NCBI GenBank assembly: GCA_009827215.1
Contig: WUAJ01000009.1
Location: forward strand, 1 to 26,610
DNA from: Phycisphaeraceae bacterium
Lineage (GTDB): Bacteria > Planctomycetota > Phycisphaerae > Phycisphaerales > UBA1924
Length of the DNA: 26,610 bases
Direction: 5' to 3'
Position numbers and translations under genes: made by a program. This document shows, in pieces, positions 9,337 to 15,795 of the stretch (its first letter is position 1; each line of letters begins with the position of its first letter). The notes under the pieces were generated by a model that was not told the DNA's origin, did not search any database, and saw only the letters and a list, made by a program, of their open reading frames with translations.

Positions 9337-10115
9337 GCAGCGCGGAGGCTCAGCTGGATCATCCGGTGAGTTCACAATCCGAGCATGGTTCGTTTCTTGA
9401 TGCGTATCCCGACGGGATCGAGCATCATTACTGGTCGATCGCACGCAATCGCATCATCCAGAACTTGGTCTCGCAATACGCGGATATCCAAGCGCCGATA
9501 TTGGAGATCGGATGCGCGCGAGGGGTCGTCACGCAGTCTCTCCGTGATCAGGGATTCGACTGTTGGGGTGTGGATCTTGAGCGGTCTCCGGCGATGAATG
9601 ATCGGATCGGGAAGTATCTCCAGACGGGCGTGGATTTCTTTGATCTTGATCCCGATTGGGTCGGACGCTTCAAGACGATCCTGATGCTCGATGTGCTTGA
9701 GCACATCGAGGAGCCCGCTGGGTTCTTGCGTTCGGTGCTGGATCGCGCTCCGAGTGTGGAGCGTGTGATCGTGACGATGCCGGCGCGGATGGAGCTCTGG
9801 AGCAACTACGACGAGCATTACGGGCATTACCTTCGATACGACCGAGTCTCGATGCAAACGCTCGCTGAGCGAGCTGGATTGCGGCTGAAATCATGTGGAT
9901 ACGCTTTCCGAGCATTGCTCGCGGCGGGGTGGATCACAGGCAAGCTCGGGATGAAGCGCTCGACGATCATCCATCCGGCGAGCGGATTGATGCGTCATGT
10001 GCATGGTATGATCGCGGGAGTGATGTCTTTGGAGTATGCTCTACTACCTGAGCAGGTCGCGGGATCTTCGATTTACGCGGTGCTCGAGCGGGAAACGGAA
10101 GCTGAGGGAACATGA
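9333..10115 (+). CDS. Class I SAM-dependent methyltransferase
   Basis: A 260-aa protein with the Rossmann SAM motif LEIGCARGVVT (about residues 57-67), an acidic strand end GVDLE for ribose binding, and LDVLEHIEEPAGFL as motif II-III, typical of Methyltransf_23/UbiG-like enzymes. The C-terminal half, with a basic and hydrophobic stretch around residues 195-240, may contact membrane or a lipid acceptor. It overlaps the genes on both sides by ATGA, so it is translated as a unit with the GT2 enzyme and the second methyltransferase. Modification of a lipid-linked glycan or quinone-like lipid is plausible from context only. Confidence 0.82.
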   Translation: MSSAEAQLDHPVSSQSEHGSFLDAYPDGIEHHYWSIARNRIIQNLVSQYADIQAPILEIGCARGVVTQSLRDQGFDCWGVDLERSPAMNDRIGKYLQTGVDFFDLDPDWVGRFKTILMLDVLEHIEEPAGFLRSVLDRAPSVERVIVTMPARMELWSNYDEHYGHYLRYDRVSMQTLAERAGLRLKSCGYAFRALLAAGWITGKLGMKRSTIIHPASGLMRHVHGMIAGVMSLEYALLPEQVAGSSIYAVLERETEAEGT

Positions 10116-10969
10116 GCGAGCAACAGACACTTGAGAAACCGATCTTCGAGAAACATGAGTCGACGGAATCGATCCATGAGCATGAGGCCGCGTTCCATGA
10201 CGAGTGGGCGCAATCGACTCCGATCGAAGAGATCAATGTGTACGAAGCATTCGAGTCCCCTACTGCTCCGGAGAATCAGTTCATTCTGAAGATGATGGGT
10301 GATCTGAAAGGGAAGAAGCTGCTCGATGTCGGCGCCGGACTTGGGGAATCATCGGTCTACTTCGCGCTCAAGGGCGCTCAGGTCACGACGAGCGACATCT
10401 CGCAAGGGATGGTCGATAAGGCGATCGAGCTCGGGAAGCACCACGGCGTAGAGCTCGATGGGCTTGTCGCGGCGGGTGAAACGATCGATGTTCCTGAGGG
10501 GACCTTTGATCTGGTGTACATCGCGAACACGATCCATCATGTGACGGACAAACGCGCGATGTATGAGCAGGTGCTTCGGGCGCTCAAGCCCGGCGGTCGT
10601 GTGTTTACGTGGGATCCGCTCGCGTACAACCCTGTGATTAATGTGTATCGGAACATGGCGACTGATGTGCGGACTCCGGATGAAGAGCCGTTGACCTTCA
10701 AGGATGTTGATCTGCTCGGAGAGTACTTCGAGGATGTCCAGCATCGCGAGTTCTGGATTGCTTCGTTGGTGCTGTTCTTGAAGTACTACCTCATCGATTC
10801 GGTCAAACCCAATGACGATCGGTACTGGAAGCGGATCTTCAAGGAGGATCCGAAGAAGCTGTGGTGGTGGAAGCCGCTGGCGGCGATGGACAATGTCCTC
10901 GGAAGGACTCCGCTGGTGCGCCGGATGGCGTGGAACATGGTTATGTTCGGGACCAAACACAAGAACTGA
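10112..10969 (+). CDS. Class I SAM-dependent methyltransferase
   Basis: A 285-aa protein. Motif I is LLDVGAGLGESS (residues 70-81), acidic motif SDIS follows at about residue 95, and motif III is ALKPGGRVFTWDP. The NTIHHV segment before it is typical of Methyltransf_11/25 small-molecule enzymes. The C-terminal third is Trp/Lys-rich (KKLWWWKPLAA) and may dock to the membrane. It starts inside the previous stop (ATGA) and ends immediately against the convergent TrhO gene with no intervening base, so no separate terminator is visible. The substrate is unknown. It appears paralogous in role to the preceding methyltransferase but not closely similar in sequence. Confidence 0.82.
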   Translation: MSEQQTLEKPIFEKHESTESIHEHEAAFHDEWAQSTPIEEINVYEAFESPTAPENQFILKMMGDLKGKKLLDVGAGLGESSVYFALKGAQVTTSDISQGMVDKAIELGKHHGVELDGLVAAGETIDVPEGTFDLVYIANTIHHVTDKRAMYEQVLRALKPGGRVFTWDPLAYNPVINVYRNMATDVRTPDEEPLTFKDVDLLGEYFEDVQHREFWIASLVLFLKYYLIDSVKPNDDRYWKRIFKEDPKKLWWWKPLAAMDNVLGRTPLVRRMAWNMVMFGTKHKN

Positions 10970-11830
10970 TCAGGATTCTGAATCTGCTGGACAGAACGAG
11001 CAGCGCTCGCCTGGGATGTATTCTGGGGCGCAGCGGAGTTTGGTGGTCAATGCGTGGCCGCAGGTTGGGCAGAACTTCGCTTCATCTGATGGTTGGAGAT
11101 CGTGGTTGACTCCGACGCGTTCGTCGAAGACGTAGCAGTCACCCTTCCATTTGCTTTGTTCTTGCGGGACTTCTTCGAGGTATTTGAGGATGCCGCCTTT
11201 GAGGTGGTAGACCTGCTCGTATCCCTGCTGGAGCATCCACGCGGTGGACTTCTCGCAGCGGATGCCTCCGGTGCAGAACATCGCGACCTTCTTGTGGACC
11301 TTGGGATCGTAGTTGTTGTTGACGAACTCTGGGAGATCGCGGAAGCGCGTGATCTTTGGATCGATCGCGCCCTCGAATGTTCCCGCGTAGTACTCATAGT
11401 CGTTCCGGGTGTCGATCAGCACGACTTCTGGGTCGGAGATAAGATCATTCCAGTCTTTGGGATCGACATACTCACCGACGAGTTGGTTGGGATCGATTGT
11501 TTCATCGATCTCAGAGCCGAGACTGATGAGTGAGGGTTTGACCTTGACCTTAGCGCGATTGAAGACATGTCCTGGCGCGTAGCTGGACTTGTATGGGAGG
11601 TCCTCGAGTCCTGTGTGCGCACGCATCAGGTCGACGATCTCTTCGATTGCTTGTGGGAGTCCGCAGATCGTGCCGTTGATGCCTTCCTCGGCGAGGAGGA
11701 TGGTTCCCATGATGTCGCGATCGAGCATGTGCTGCTTGAGGATCGGCGCATAGGTGTCGCAGTCGTCGATGTGAACAAACTTATAGAACGCGATCACTTG
11801 ATACTGATCGGTGTACATCTGTGTTGTCAT
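10970..11830 (-). CDS. trhO: TrhO: rhodanese-like tRNA U34 hydroxylase
   Basis: A 286-aa protein. The N-terminal acylphosphatase-like domain has LLAEEGINGTICG at residues 46-58. The rhodanese domain starts near residue 120 with VVLIDTRNDYEY and has its active-site loop CTGGIRCEK, with Cys186. A C-terminal cysteine-rich tail (CPTCG and RCSFCP) probably binds zinc. This architecture is that of TrhO (formerly YceA), which makes 5-hydroxyuridine at position 34 of certain tRNAs using oxygen. GAGGGT lies upstream of the start. It stands alone and convergent to the methyltransferase operon and is the last backbone gene before the integrated element. Confidence 0.92.
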   Translation of the reverse strand: MTTQMYTDQYQVIAFYKFVHIDDCDTYAPILKQHMLDRDIMGTILLAEEGINGTICGLPQAIEEIVDLMRAHTGLEDLPYKSSYAPGHVFNRAKVKVKPSLISLGSEIDETIDPNQLVGEYVDPKDWNDLISDPEVVLIDTRNDYEYYAGTFEGAIDPKITRFRDLPEFVNNNYDPKVHKKVAMFCTGGIRCEKSTAWMLQQGYEQVYHLKGGILKYLEEVPQEQSKWKGDCYVFDERVGVNHDLQPSDEAKFCPTCGHALTTKLRCAPEYIPGERCSFCPADSES

Positions 11831-11941
11831 GGTGACCCTCGCGGGTTTTCTCGTTTCGACGCGTGTGCTTGGCCGGGGACAAACCGGGAAGCGGGATGAT
11901 TCACATCCTGCGGAATCGAGAGCCGGACGGATCCGGGAAAG

Positions 11942-11983
11942 TGGAGGGCAGGGGACTTGAACCCCTAACTTCCAGCTTGCAAA
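11942..11983 (-). tRNA. 3' half of a tRNA-Ala(TGC): probable attachment site (attL)
   Basis: Read on the minus strand, this gives a canonical tRNA from position 32 to 73: loop TTTGCAA with anticodon TGC, 3' anticodon strand GCTGG, variable loop AAGTT, T-arm AGGGG-TTCAAGT-CCCCT, acceptor strand GCCCTCC and discriminator A. U70 and A73 fit the alanine identity rules (G3:U70, A73). No CCA is encoded. The sequence upstream (CTGTT) does not form the expected CCAGC stem, and no D-arm or 5' acceptor strand follows, so the gene is truncated exactly at the anticodon loop. This is typical of a tRNA used as an integration site, with host 3' DNA left at one junction. A tmRNA 3' end is less likely because the variable loop and numbering fit a tRNA exactly. 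Confidence 0.75.
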
Positions 11984-12023
11984 AACAGGTCGAAACGAGT
12001 GGGTTTTTCGGATGTCGGCGTTT

Positions 12024-12053
12024 AGAGGCCAAAAACACGCTTTTTGGGTCTCT
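12024..12053. repeat. Imperfect inverted repeat next to the att site
   Basis: AGAG-GCC-AAAAA (12024-12035) faces TTTTT-GGGT-CTCT (12041-12053) across a 5-nt loop, with one bulge. It starts 41 bp inside the element from the tRNA fragment. It could be a recombinase arm or accessory site; it lacks a U-tract that would make it a terminator. Confidence 0.45.
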
Positions 12054-12109
12054 TGTCCGCCAGAATCCTACACCGATTCAGAGCAAAAAGCACCGATCAG
12101 CACCGTTCC

Positions 12110-12130
12110 GCGCAGGATTCCTGCGCTTTT
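12110..12130 (+). terminator. Perfect hairpin followed by TTTT
   Basis: GCGCAGG-ATT-CCTGCGC (12110-12126) is followed by TTTT on the plus strand. It lies 10-30 bp beyond the stop of the minus-strand acidic-protein gene. In the minus direction the U-tract is on the wrong side, so it may mainly block transcription entering the element from the chromosome side. Confidence 0.45.
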
Positions 12131-12139
12131 CCTGCTCGC

Positions 12140-13048
12140 CTACTGAGATGAGTCGGGCTTGGGCTCGTCGTCCTTGGATTCAGCGCCCGATCCCGCATCG
12201 CCAGACCCAGATTCGGTATCAGATCCTGACGAATCTGAGCTTCCCTGATCGTCGACATCATCGTCAGCGTCGGTTTGCCCATCATCGAGGCTTTGATCTG
12301 AGCCAGTTCCCTCTGATTGAACATTAGCTTCGGATCCGGAGTCAGAGGCAGCGACATCCAGCTCATTCTCGACCTGCTGCGACCCGGTGTCAGCGTCAGT
12401 TCCTCCAGAAGATCCGCTATCCGAACCCCCCTCCCCTGACGAATCACCGCCATCTCCTCCAACGGCACTTTCGGCGCCACTGGTGTCAGACTTTCCGCCA
12501 TCTTCTCCAGCTGATTGATCATTATGCTGCTCCTTCGCGAGGTCCATCAACTCCTCGTCGGTCAGCTCTTCTTCCTCGAGATCTTCAATCTCGTCTGGAT
12601 CAGGCACCACCTCGAAGTCATCGGGCTCAGAAATCTGGAGATCCGGATTCTGCGGATCATCGATCACCACCTCGCTGACCTCGGCACCGACCGAAACAGA
12701 TTCGGCAGGCATCTCATCGAGATTTGGGAACCAAGCGCTGATTTCCCCATCGATCTCGAGATCCTCAAGATCATCGACACTCAACCGCCAGCACCGAACC
12801 TCGTTGAAGTTCACGGCCTCGGTTGGCAATCCAGAATCCTGACTCAGATCACCGTCATACGGTACACACTCGACCTCGGTCTTAATCCCAACACGACTCG
12901 CGACACTCGAGCTCCGATTCAACTTCACAATCGGATTCCCCGATTCCGCCCACCCTACGATCTCGCCGGGTACCACCGCTCCATCACCCGCGTCCGTATG
13001 GACGCCCTGGCCAATCATCAAAATCCGGTCCGGACTTAGTTTCAGCAT
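12140..13048 (-). CDS. Uncharacterised protein with long acidic Ser/Gly/Asp-rich tail
   Basis: A 302-aa protein, not recognised. Residues 1-125 look like a folded, beta-rich domain (motifs such as GEIVGWAESGNPIVKLNR and ISAWFPNL). Residues 150-302 are low complexity, nearly all D/E/S/G/T/Q with almost no hydrophobic residues, and end in PKPDSSQ. No signal peptide or membrane helix is present. A strong AAGGAGAT site stands 7-14 nt before the ATG, supporting the start. The gene follows a tRNA-like gene and a 110-aa gene on the same strand, probably as one transcript. Such tails occur in DNA mimics, histone-like chaperones and phage decoration proteins; none of these can be assigned here. Confidence 0.75.
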   Translation of the reverse strand: MLKLSPDRILMIGQGVHTDAGDGAVVPGEIVGWAESGNPIVKLNRSSSVASRVGIKTEVECVPYDGDLSQDSGLPTEAVNFNEVRCWRLSVDDLEDLEIDGEISAWFPNLDEMPAESVSVGAEVSEVVIDDPQNPDLQISEPDDFEVVPDPDEIEDLEEEELTDEELMDLAKEQHNDQSAGEDGGKSDTSGAESAVGGDGGDSSGEGGSDSGSSGGTDADTGSQQVENELDVAASDSGSEANVQSEGTGSDQSLDDGQTDADDDVDDQGSSDSSGSDTESGSGDAGSGAESKDDEPKPDSSQ

Positions 13049-13074
13049 CGCTGATCTCCTTGGTTGAGGTTCAA

Positions 13075-13146
13075 TAGCGGGGACGGGATTCGAACCCGCG
13101 AGCCGGTGGGTTATGAGCCCCCAACTGTGACCTAGCCTGCCCCGCG
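13075..13146 (-). tRNA. tRNA-Met(CAT)-like gene of the element
   Basis: A 72-nt tRNA-like sequence. Acceptor 5' strand CGCGGGG pairs with CCCCGCT except at the first pair (C1 opposite T72), followed by discriminator A. The T-arm is GCGGG-TTCGAAT-CCCGT, and the anticodon loop CTCATAA (anticodon CAT) has stem GGGGG/CCCAC with one mismatch. The D-arm is weak, with G:U pairs. C rather than U at position 8 is unusual. The unpaired 1:72 position resembles initiator tRNA, but CAT could also be elongator Met or lysidine-modified Ile. It sits 6 nt after the stop of the 110-aa gene and 26 nt before the start of the acidic-protein gene, so it is probably processed from their transcript. Confidence 0.6.
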
Positions 13147-13152
13147 TCTAAA

Positions 13153-13485
13153 TCAAAGTGCCGATGTCAGTTGATCGATTCTGTCCAGCTTGTTCTGGAG
13201 CGCATGGATCGCCAACTCTGTCTGCTTCCCTCGCGAGACAGGTACCGGCTGACCAGCTTCCGTCCCATCAAGTGCCGGAATCAACTGGTTCAAAATTCGA
13301 TCCGCTGTCTCATGGCAACGGGATAAAAGAACCAGATTGTTCTCACTGATTTCCATAATCCCGGAGAGGGGCGGTGAAGCGGATTGAGCTTGAACCGCAG
13401 CCGAGCAACACGCTGATGCATGGCGTTGTATTTCGGGATGTACCCCAAGTGGGCGGGGAGAATCGGAGGTGGTCGAATTACCCAT
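13153..13485 (-). CDS. Uncharacterised 110-aa protein, first gene of minus-strand unit
   Basis: Not recognised. The first 40 residues are Ser/Pro/Ala-rich with a Cys pair (ACCS) and probably disordered. From residue 44 on it looks helical (MEISENNLVLLSRCHETADRILN) and ends in a leucine-spaced segment with coiled-coil character. No signal peptide is present. AGAAAGGA lies about 8 nt before the ATG, giving good support for translation. The tRNA-Met-like gene follows after 6 bp. The leader box AGAAAGGACAG is shared with the exported-protein gene at 17308. Confidence 0.6.
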   Translation of the reverse strand: MGNSTTSDSPRPLGVHPEIQRHASACCSAAVQAQSASPPLSGIMEISENNLVLLSRCHETADRILNQLIPALDGTEAGQPVPVSRGKQTELAIHALQNKLDRIDQLTSAL

Positions 13486-13954
13486 GAGACTGTCCTTTCT
13501 GATTCGAGGAAATGGATATAGAACTGAGTCGAATCACACCATAGACCAAATCACTGTGGATAAGTTAGTGATCGCTCACTTTTTCCCGAAAATCTATCTC
13601 AAACTTCTAAATCAAATTTTTGAGACGCGTTTAAGAGGGGGGGTTGATAAGTACTAAAAGCACCCCCCCCGCTGGGGGTCGGGGGGCCTTTCTGGGGCAT
13701 TGGTTCTTGCGTCTCCAAACCCCCACCACTGCCCAGAAACCCCCGATACTAGCTGAATATCCCCGCTCATTGGCTTGAATGGCTGATTGGCTATGGGGGT
13801 GATCTTACATATGGGTTCCCATGTGTACACGATTCACCACTGAAATCCCAGCATCCCCCGCCCCTCCTCGTGCCATCCAAAGGACCATGACTCCCCCTGA
13901 TTTCAAATCACAGGACTTTGCGGGCGTTGGTCGGCTTGTGCATATGGTCTATAC
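13486..13954. other. Non-coding region: DnaA box, AT-rich DNA, G/C runs; possible origin or control region
   Basis: About 470 bp without a credible gene. In order it contains: the upstream region of the minus-strand unit; a perfect DnaA box (13555-13563); a short inverted repeat AGTGA-TCGC-TCACT followed by TTTT (13567-13584); an AT-rich stretch containing TCTCAAA/TTTGAGA arms (13597-13625); homopolymer runs of 7 G (13637-13643), 8 C (13663-13670), 5 G and 6 G (13674-13686); several CCCCC blocks to about 13865; and CATATGGG-TT-CCCATGTG (13808-13825). The mix suggests a replication or transcription control region, but no function can be proved. Confidence 0.5.
13555..13563 (-). promoter_or_regulatory. 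Perfect consensus DnaA box
   Basis: TTATCCACA on the minus strand, a match to all nine bases of the DnaA box consensus. It is next to AT-rich DNA in a gene-free region. The element itself encodes a DnaA-domain-IV-like protein (25238-25600), which could bind here. It is the only perfect copy I noticed in the window. Confidence 0.55.
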
Positions 13955-14498
13955 ATGACCTCAGGTGAATCGACGGCGTGTATGCGGTTGCGACTGTACC
14001 CGAAACAGGTCCAACGCTATCGCGTGTGTGCGTGGGTGAGTCTGTATTTGGGCGTGGAGCGAGCGACATGGACGCGCATCGTTGAGTCTGGGCTTGTGAC
14101 GATCGAGGCCGAGTTGCGTGCCGAGTGCTTGGAGCGTGGCCTAGATTGGGACGAGCTTGCAGAGTTGGCGCTGAATCATCGGACGATGAGCGAGAATGCG
14201 GTGCGTGATGCACGCGAACGGGGCGGGCAGGTGAGAGAGAAACAACGCGGGATGCCGTTGATTGGTGCGTGTGGTGCCGTCGATCTTTGAGCTATGGCGT
14301 GCTGGATCGTGTTTGAATGGGCTTGTGCTATAGCCATATGAACGCGGTTTGAGCGTGTGCGGTGGTGCTGTATCGCTGCTGATTCGTGCTATACACATGG
14401 CCCAAACGAGACAAATGCGATACTTACCCGCTTTTCCGATCTTTCATAGTCTTTTTTGTACATATGGGATATTCTTGTACATATGGGCTTGACATATG
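13808..14498. repeat. Six dispersed CATATG palindromes in control regions
   Basis: CATATG starts at 13808, 13941, 14335, 14461, 14480 and 14493. Four of the six are followed by GG, and two share the longer TGTACATATGGG, 19 bp apart. All lie outside coding frames, upstream of the genes at 13955 and 14584, and the last overlaps a TTGACA box. This looks like a set of operators for an element regulator. Confidence 0.55.
13955..14290 (+). CDS. Uncharacterised 111-aa protein, possible HTH
   Basis: Not recognised. Codon choice has the G/C-rich third positions seen in neighbouring genes, which supports coding. Residues 28-47 (WVSLYLGVERATWTRIVESG) resemble a helix-turn-helix of the YLGVSRxTWxRxxExG type, so a small DNA-binding protein is possible. 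The rest is helical and charged. There is no Shine-Dalgarno before ATG 13955. TCTATAC stands directly upstream and a CATATG site lies 9 bp upstream, so the mRNA may be leaderless, or the start may be ATG 13982. Moderate confidence that it is expressed. Confidence 0.5.
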   Translation: MTSGESTACMRLRLYPKQVQRYRVCAWVSLYLGVERATWTRIVESGLVTIEAELRAECLERGLDWDELAELALNHRTMSENAVRDARERGGQVREKQRGMPLIGACGAVDL

Positions 14499-14583
14499 GT
14501 CGATGATGTCTTAGTCTCAGATCGTGCCGGGTGTCGGAACCGGGCACACACCACCCAAACCCCCTCAAACATGGAGGCACACA
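14291..14583. other. Non-coding control region upstream of the 246-aa gene
   Basis: About 290 bp with no gene. It holds four of the CATATG sites, the palindrome GCTATAGC (14327-14334), a T-rich stretch near 14440-14460 and a TTGACA promoter candidate. A GGAGG at 14573-14577 sits 6 nt before ATG 14584 and fixes that start. Confidence 0.55.
14489..14517 (+). promoter_or_regulatory. Probable promoter of the 246-aa gene, overlapped by a CATATG site
   Basis: A perfect -35 TTGACA at 14489-14494 is followed, at 16-17 bp spacing, by a weak -10 (TTAGTC/TAGTCT at 14511-14517). A CATATG palindrome (14493-14498) overlaps the -35, and two TGTACATATGGG copies lie just upstream, arranged as operators would be. 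Confidence 0.5.
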
Positions 14584-15324
14584 ATGGTAGCTTTTCGCAA
14601 TACACGAACCCGAAGACGATTCAACCCGTCGCGGGTGTTGAGCAATGGTCGCAGTGCGAAGGCGCTGGCTCGTGCTCGATCGAAACCAAAGCCTGAGCGT
14701 TTCAATCCTTCACGGTGGAGTCGTACCGCGATCGAGCGGACGATTCTGGAGCTTGCCGACCATGCCGGGTTTGATCCGCTGGAGGCGTTCGAGGAACGAT
14801 CGGCTATGGACTGGGACGCGGTGCCTGATGAAGCGGTGTCACTGAGCTTTGCGGGTGAACTCCCAGCCGAGATCCGCGAGGGAATCGAGGGACTGGGCGC
14901 AGCCGTGCGTATGGCGTTCCGGTCCAATGTCTCAGGCGGTGGCGGTGAAGATTGCATGAGCCGGATTGGTGCTGATGCGATGATCGAGCACGCACGCGGC
15001 TGGGCTAGTCGTGGTGTGTCTGGTGCCGCTGAGTATCTGGAGCAGATGGGCGCACCGGGATGCGGGCTGGCTCTGTTTCTGTTCCGTGCTCGCGATGGTG
15101 CGATGCTCTCAGAACTGCCCCCGATTCTGGAGGTTGATACGCCGCCGATGGGCGCACGCTTTGAGTTGTGCGGTGAGTGCTTCACCGTTGGTGAGTCTGG
15201 AGGATCGCCGTACGCGGTTGCTGATCTGGGCGGGGGCTTTGAGCTTCCAGACCGGATTCCGGTTGATGCTGGTTCGGTGGTGCTTCTGGGCGAGGACGAC
15301 GGATCAGACCTGCCCCCATTCTGA
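14584..15324 (+). CDS. Uncharacterised element protein with basic, repeated N-terminus
   Basis: A 246-aa protein, not recognised. The first 45 residues are strongly basic and contain the motif RFNPSR twice (RRRFNPSR and ERFNPSR), each followed by a Ser/Arg-rich stretch, which suggests nucleic-acid contact. Residues 50-100 are acidic and helical, then comes a GGGGEDCMSRIGADAMIEHARGW region. The C-terminal part (about 175-246) looks beta-rich (ARFELCGECFTVGESGG, then SVVLLGEDD). No membrane segment is present. GGAGG 6 nt upstream supports ATG 14584 over the in-frame ATG at 14524. A 254-aa open frame on the other strand is a shadow. Confidence 0.7.
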   Translation: MVAFRNTRTRRRFNPSRVLSNGRSAKALARARSKPKPERFNPSRWSRTAIERTILELADHAGFDPLEAFEERSAMDWDAVPDEAVSLSFAGELPAEIREGIEGLGAAVRMAFRSNVSGGGGEDCMSRIGADAMIEHARGWASRGVSGAAEYLEQMGAPGCGLALFLFRARDGAMLSELPPILEVDTPPMGARFELCGECFTVGESGGSPYAVADLGGGFELPDRIPVDAGSVVLLGEDDGSDLPPF

Positions 15325-15333
15325 ATCACTGAC

Positions 15334-15372
15334 CCACCCCACCCCGCGCGGGAAACTGTGCCGGGTGGTTTT
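15334..15372 (+). terminator. Probable rho-independent terminator after the 246-aa gene
   Basis: CCACCC (15334-15339) pairs with GGGTGG (15363-15368) followed by TTTT (15369-15372). The loop contains the self-complementary CCCGCGCGGG. It begins 10 bp after the stop codon. A second hairpin, GCTGCGT-GTCGG-ACGCGGC (15374-15392), follows in the leader of the next gene. Confidence 0.45.
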
Positions 15373-15419
15373 GGCTGCGTGTCGGACGCGGCTTAGACCC
15401 CCAGACGAAAGGAGCAGCA

Positions 15420-15743
15420 ATGAGAGATTCAGAACACACACCGGGACCGTGGGAGGTTGAAGTATTCGACCAAGGCACCCCCAAGGAGTCCCGCACAATC
15501 GTGCATCATGGGAAGTGTGCCGAAACTGGCGAGTTGGTGATTGACGAAGTTTGCGATATGGTGCTCGATTACTCTGACGAAACACTCGAAGCCAACACCC
15601 GGCTCATTGCAGCCGCCCCTGACTTGCTCGAAGCATGTGAAGACGCGCTGAGTGCGTGCGTTGATCCATATGGACCCGTGGACAGAGTTGAAGCAGCAGA
15701 CAAGTTGCGAGATGCGATTAAGAAAGCAAAGGGAAAAATCTAA
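15420..15743 (+). CDS. Phage-type TPGPW small protein
   Basis: A 107-aa protein of a type common in phage and prophage early regions. It opens with HTPGPWEVE (residues 6-14) and carries the hallmark ANTRLIAAAPDLLEACEDAL near residues 58-77, close to the usual family pattern ANARLIAAAPELL. The molecular function of this group is not known to me. The C-terminus is Lys-rich and helical. AAAGGAG lies 6-8 nt before the ATG. Its presence is one of the better signs that the element is phage-related. Confidence 0.8.
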   Translation: MRDSEHTPGPWEVEVFDQGTPKESRTIVHHGKCAETGELVIDEVCDMVLDYSDETLEANTRLIAAAPDLLEACEDALSACVDPYGPVDRVEAADKLRDAIKKAKGKI

Positions 15744-15795
15744 TCAAACGCCTCTCCCGATCGAAAGGCCGGGCGGGGTGATTCAAAAACAAAGC

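Larger units (their letters stand above)
11831..12139. other. Gene-free junction between chromosome and element
   Basis: About 310 bp without a credible protein gene. It holds the TrhO upstream region (to about 11941), the tRNA-Ala 3' fragment (11942-11983) and about 150 bp of element DNA with two inverted repeats. The plus-strand open frame crossing it is a translated tRNA artefact. Confidence 0.7.

Noticed and set aside
11942..11983. 3' end of a tmRNA instead of a tRNA
   Set aside because: Variable loop, T-arm and anticodon loop fall at exact tRNA positions with the Ala identity bases, and no tag-peptide or pseudoknot region is seen nearby.
11863..12327. 154-aa plus-strand open frame with a GRGLEPLTSSLQ stretch
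   Set aside because: That peptide is the antisense translation of the tRNA-Ala fragment, a common annotation artefact; the rest lacks coding character and runs across the element boundary.
12515..13039. 174-aa plus-strand open frame
   Set aside because: It is opposite the acidic-protein gene, which has a strong ribosome-binding site and a sensible composition.
14565..15329. 254-aa minus-strand open frame
   Set aside because: It is Ser/Pro/Arg-rich, without a start signal; the plus-strand frame has promoter, GGAGG site and terminator.
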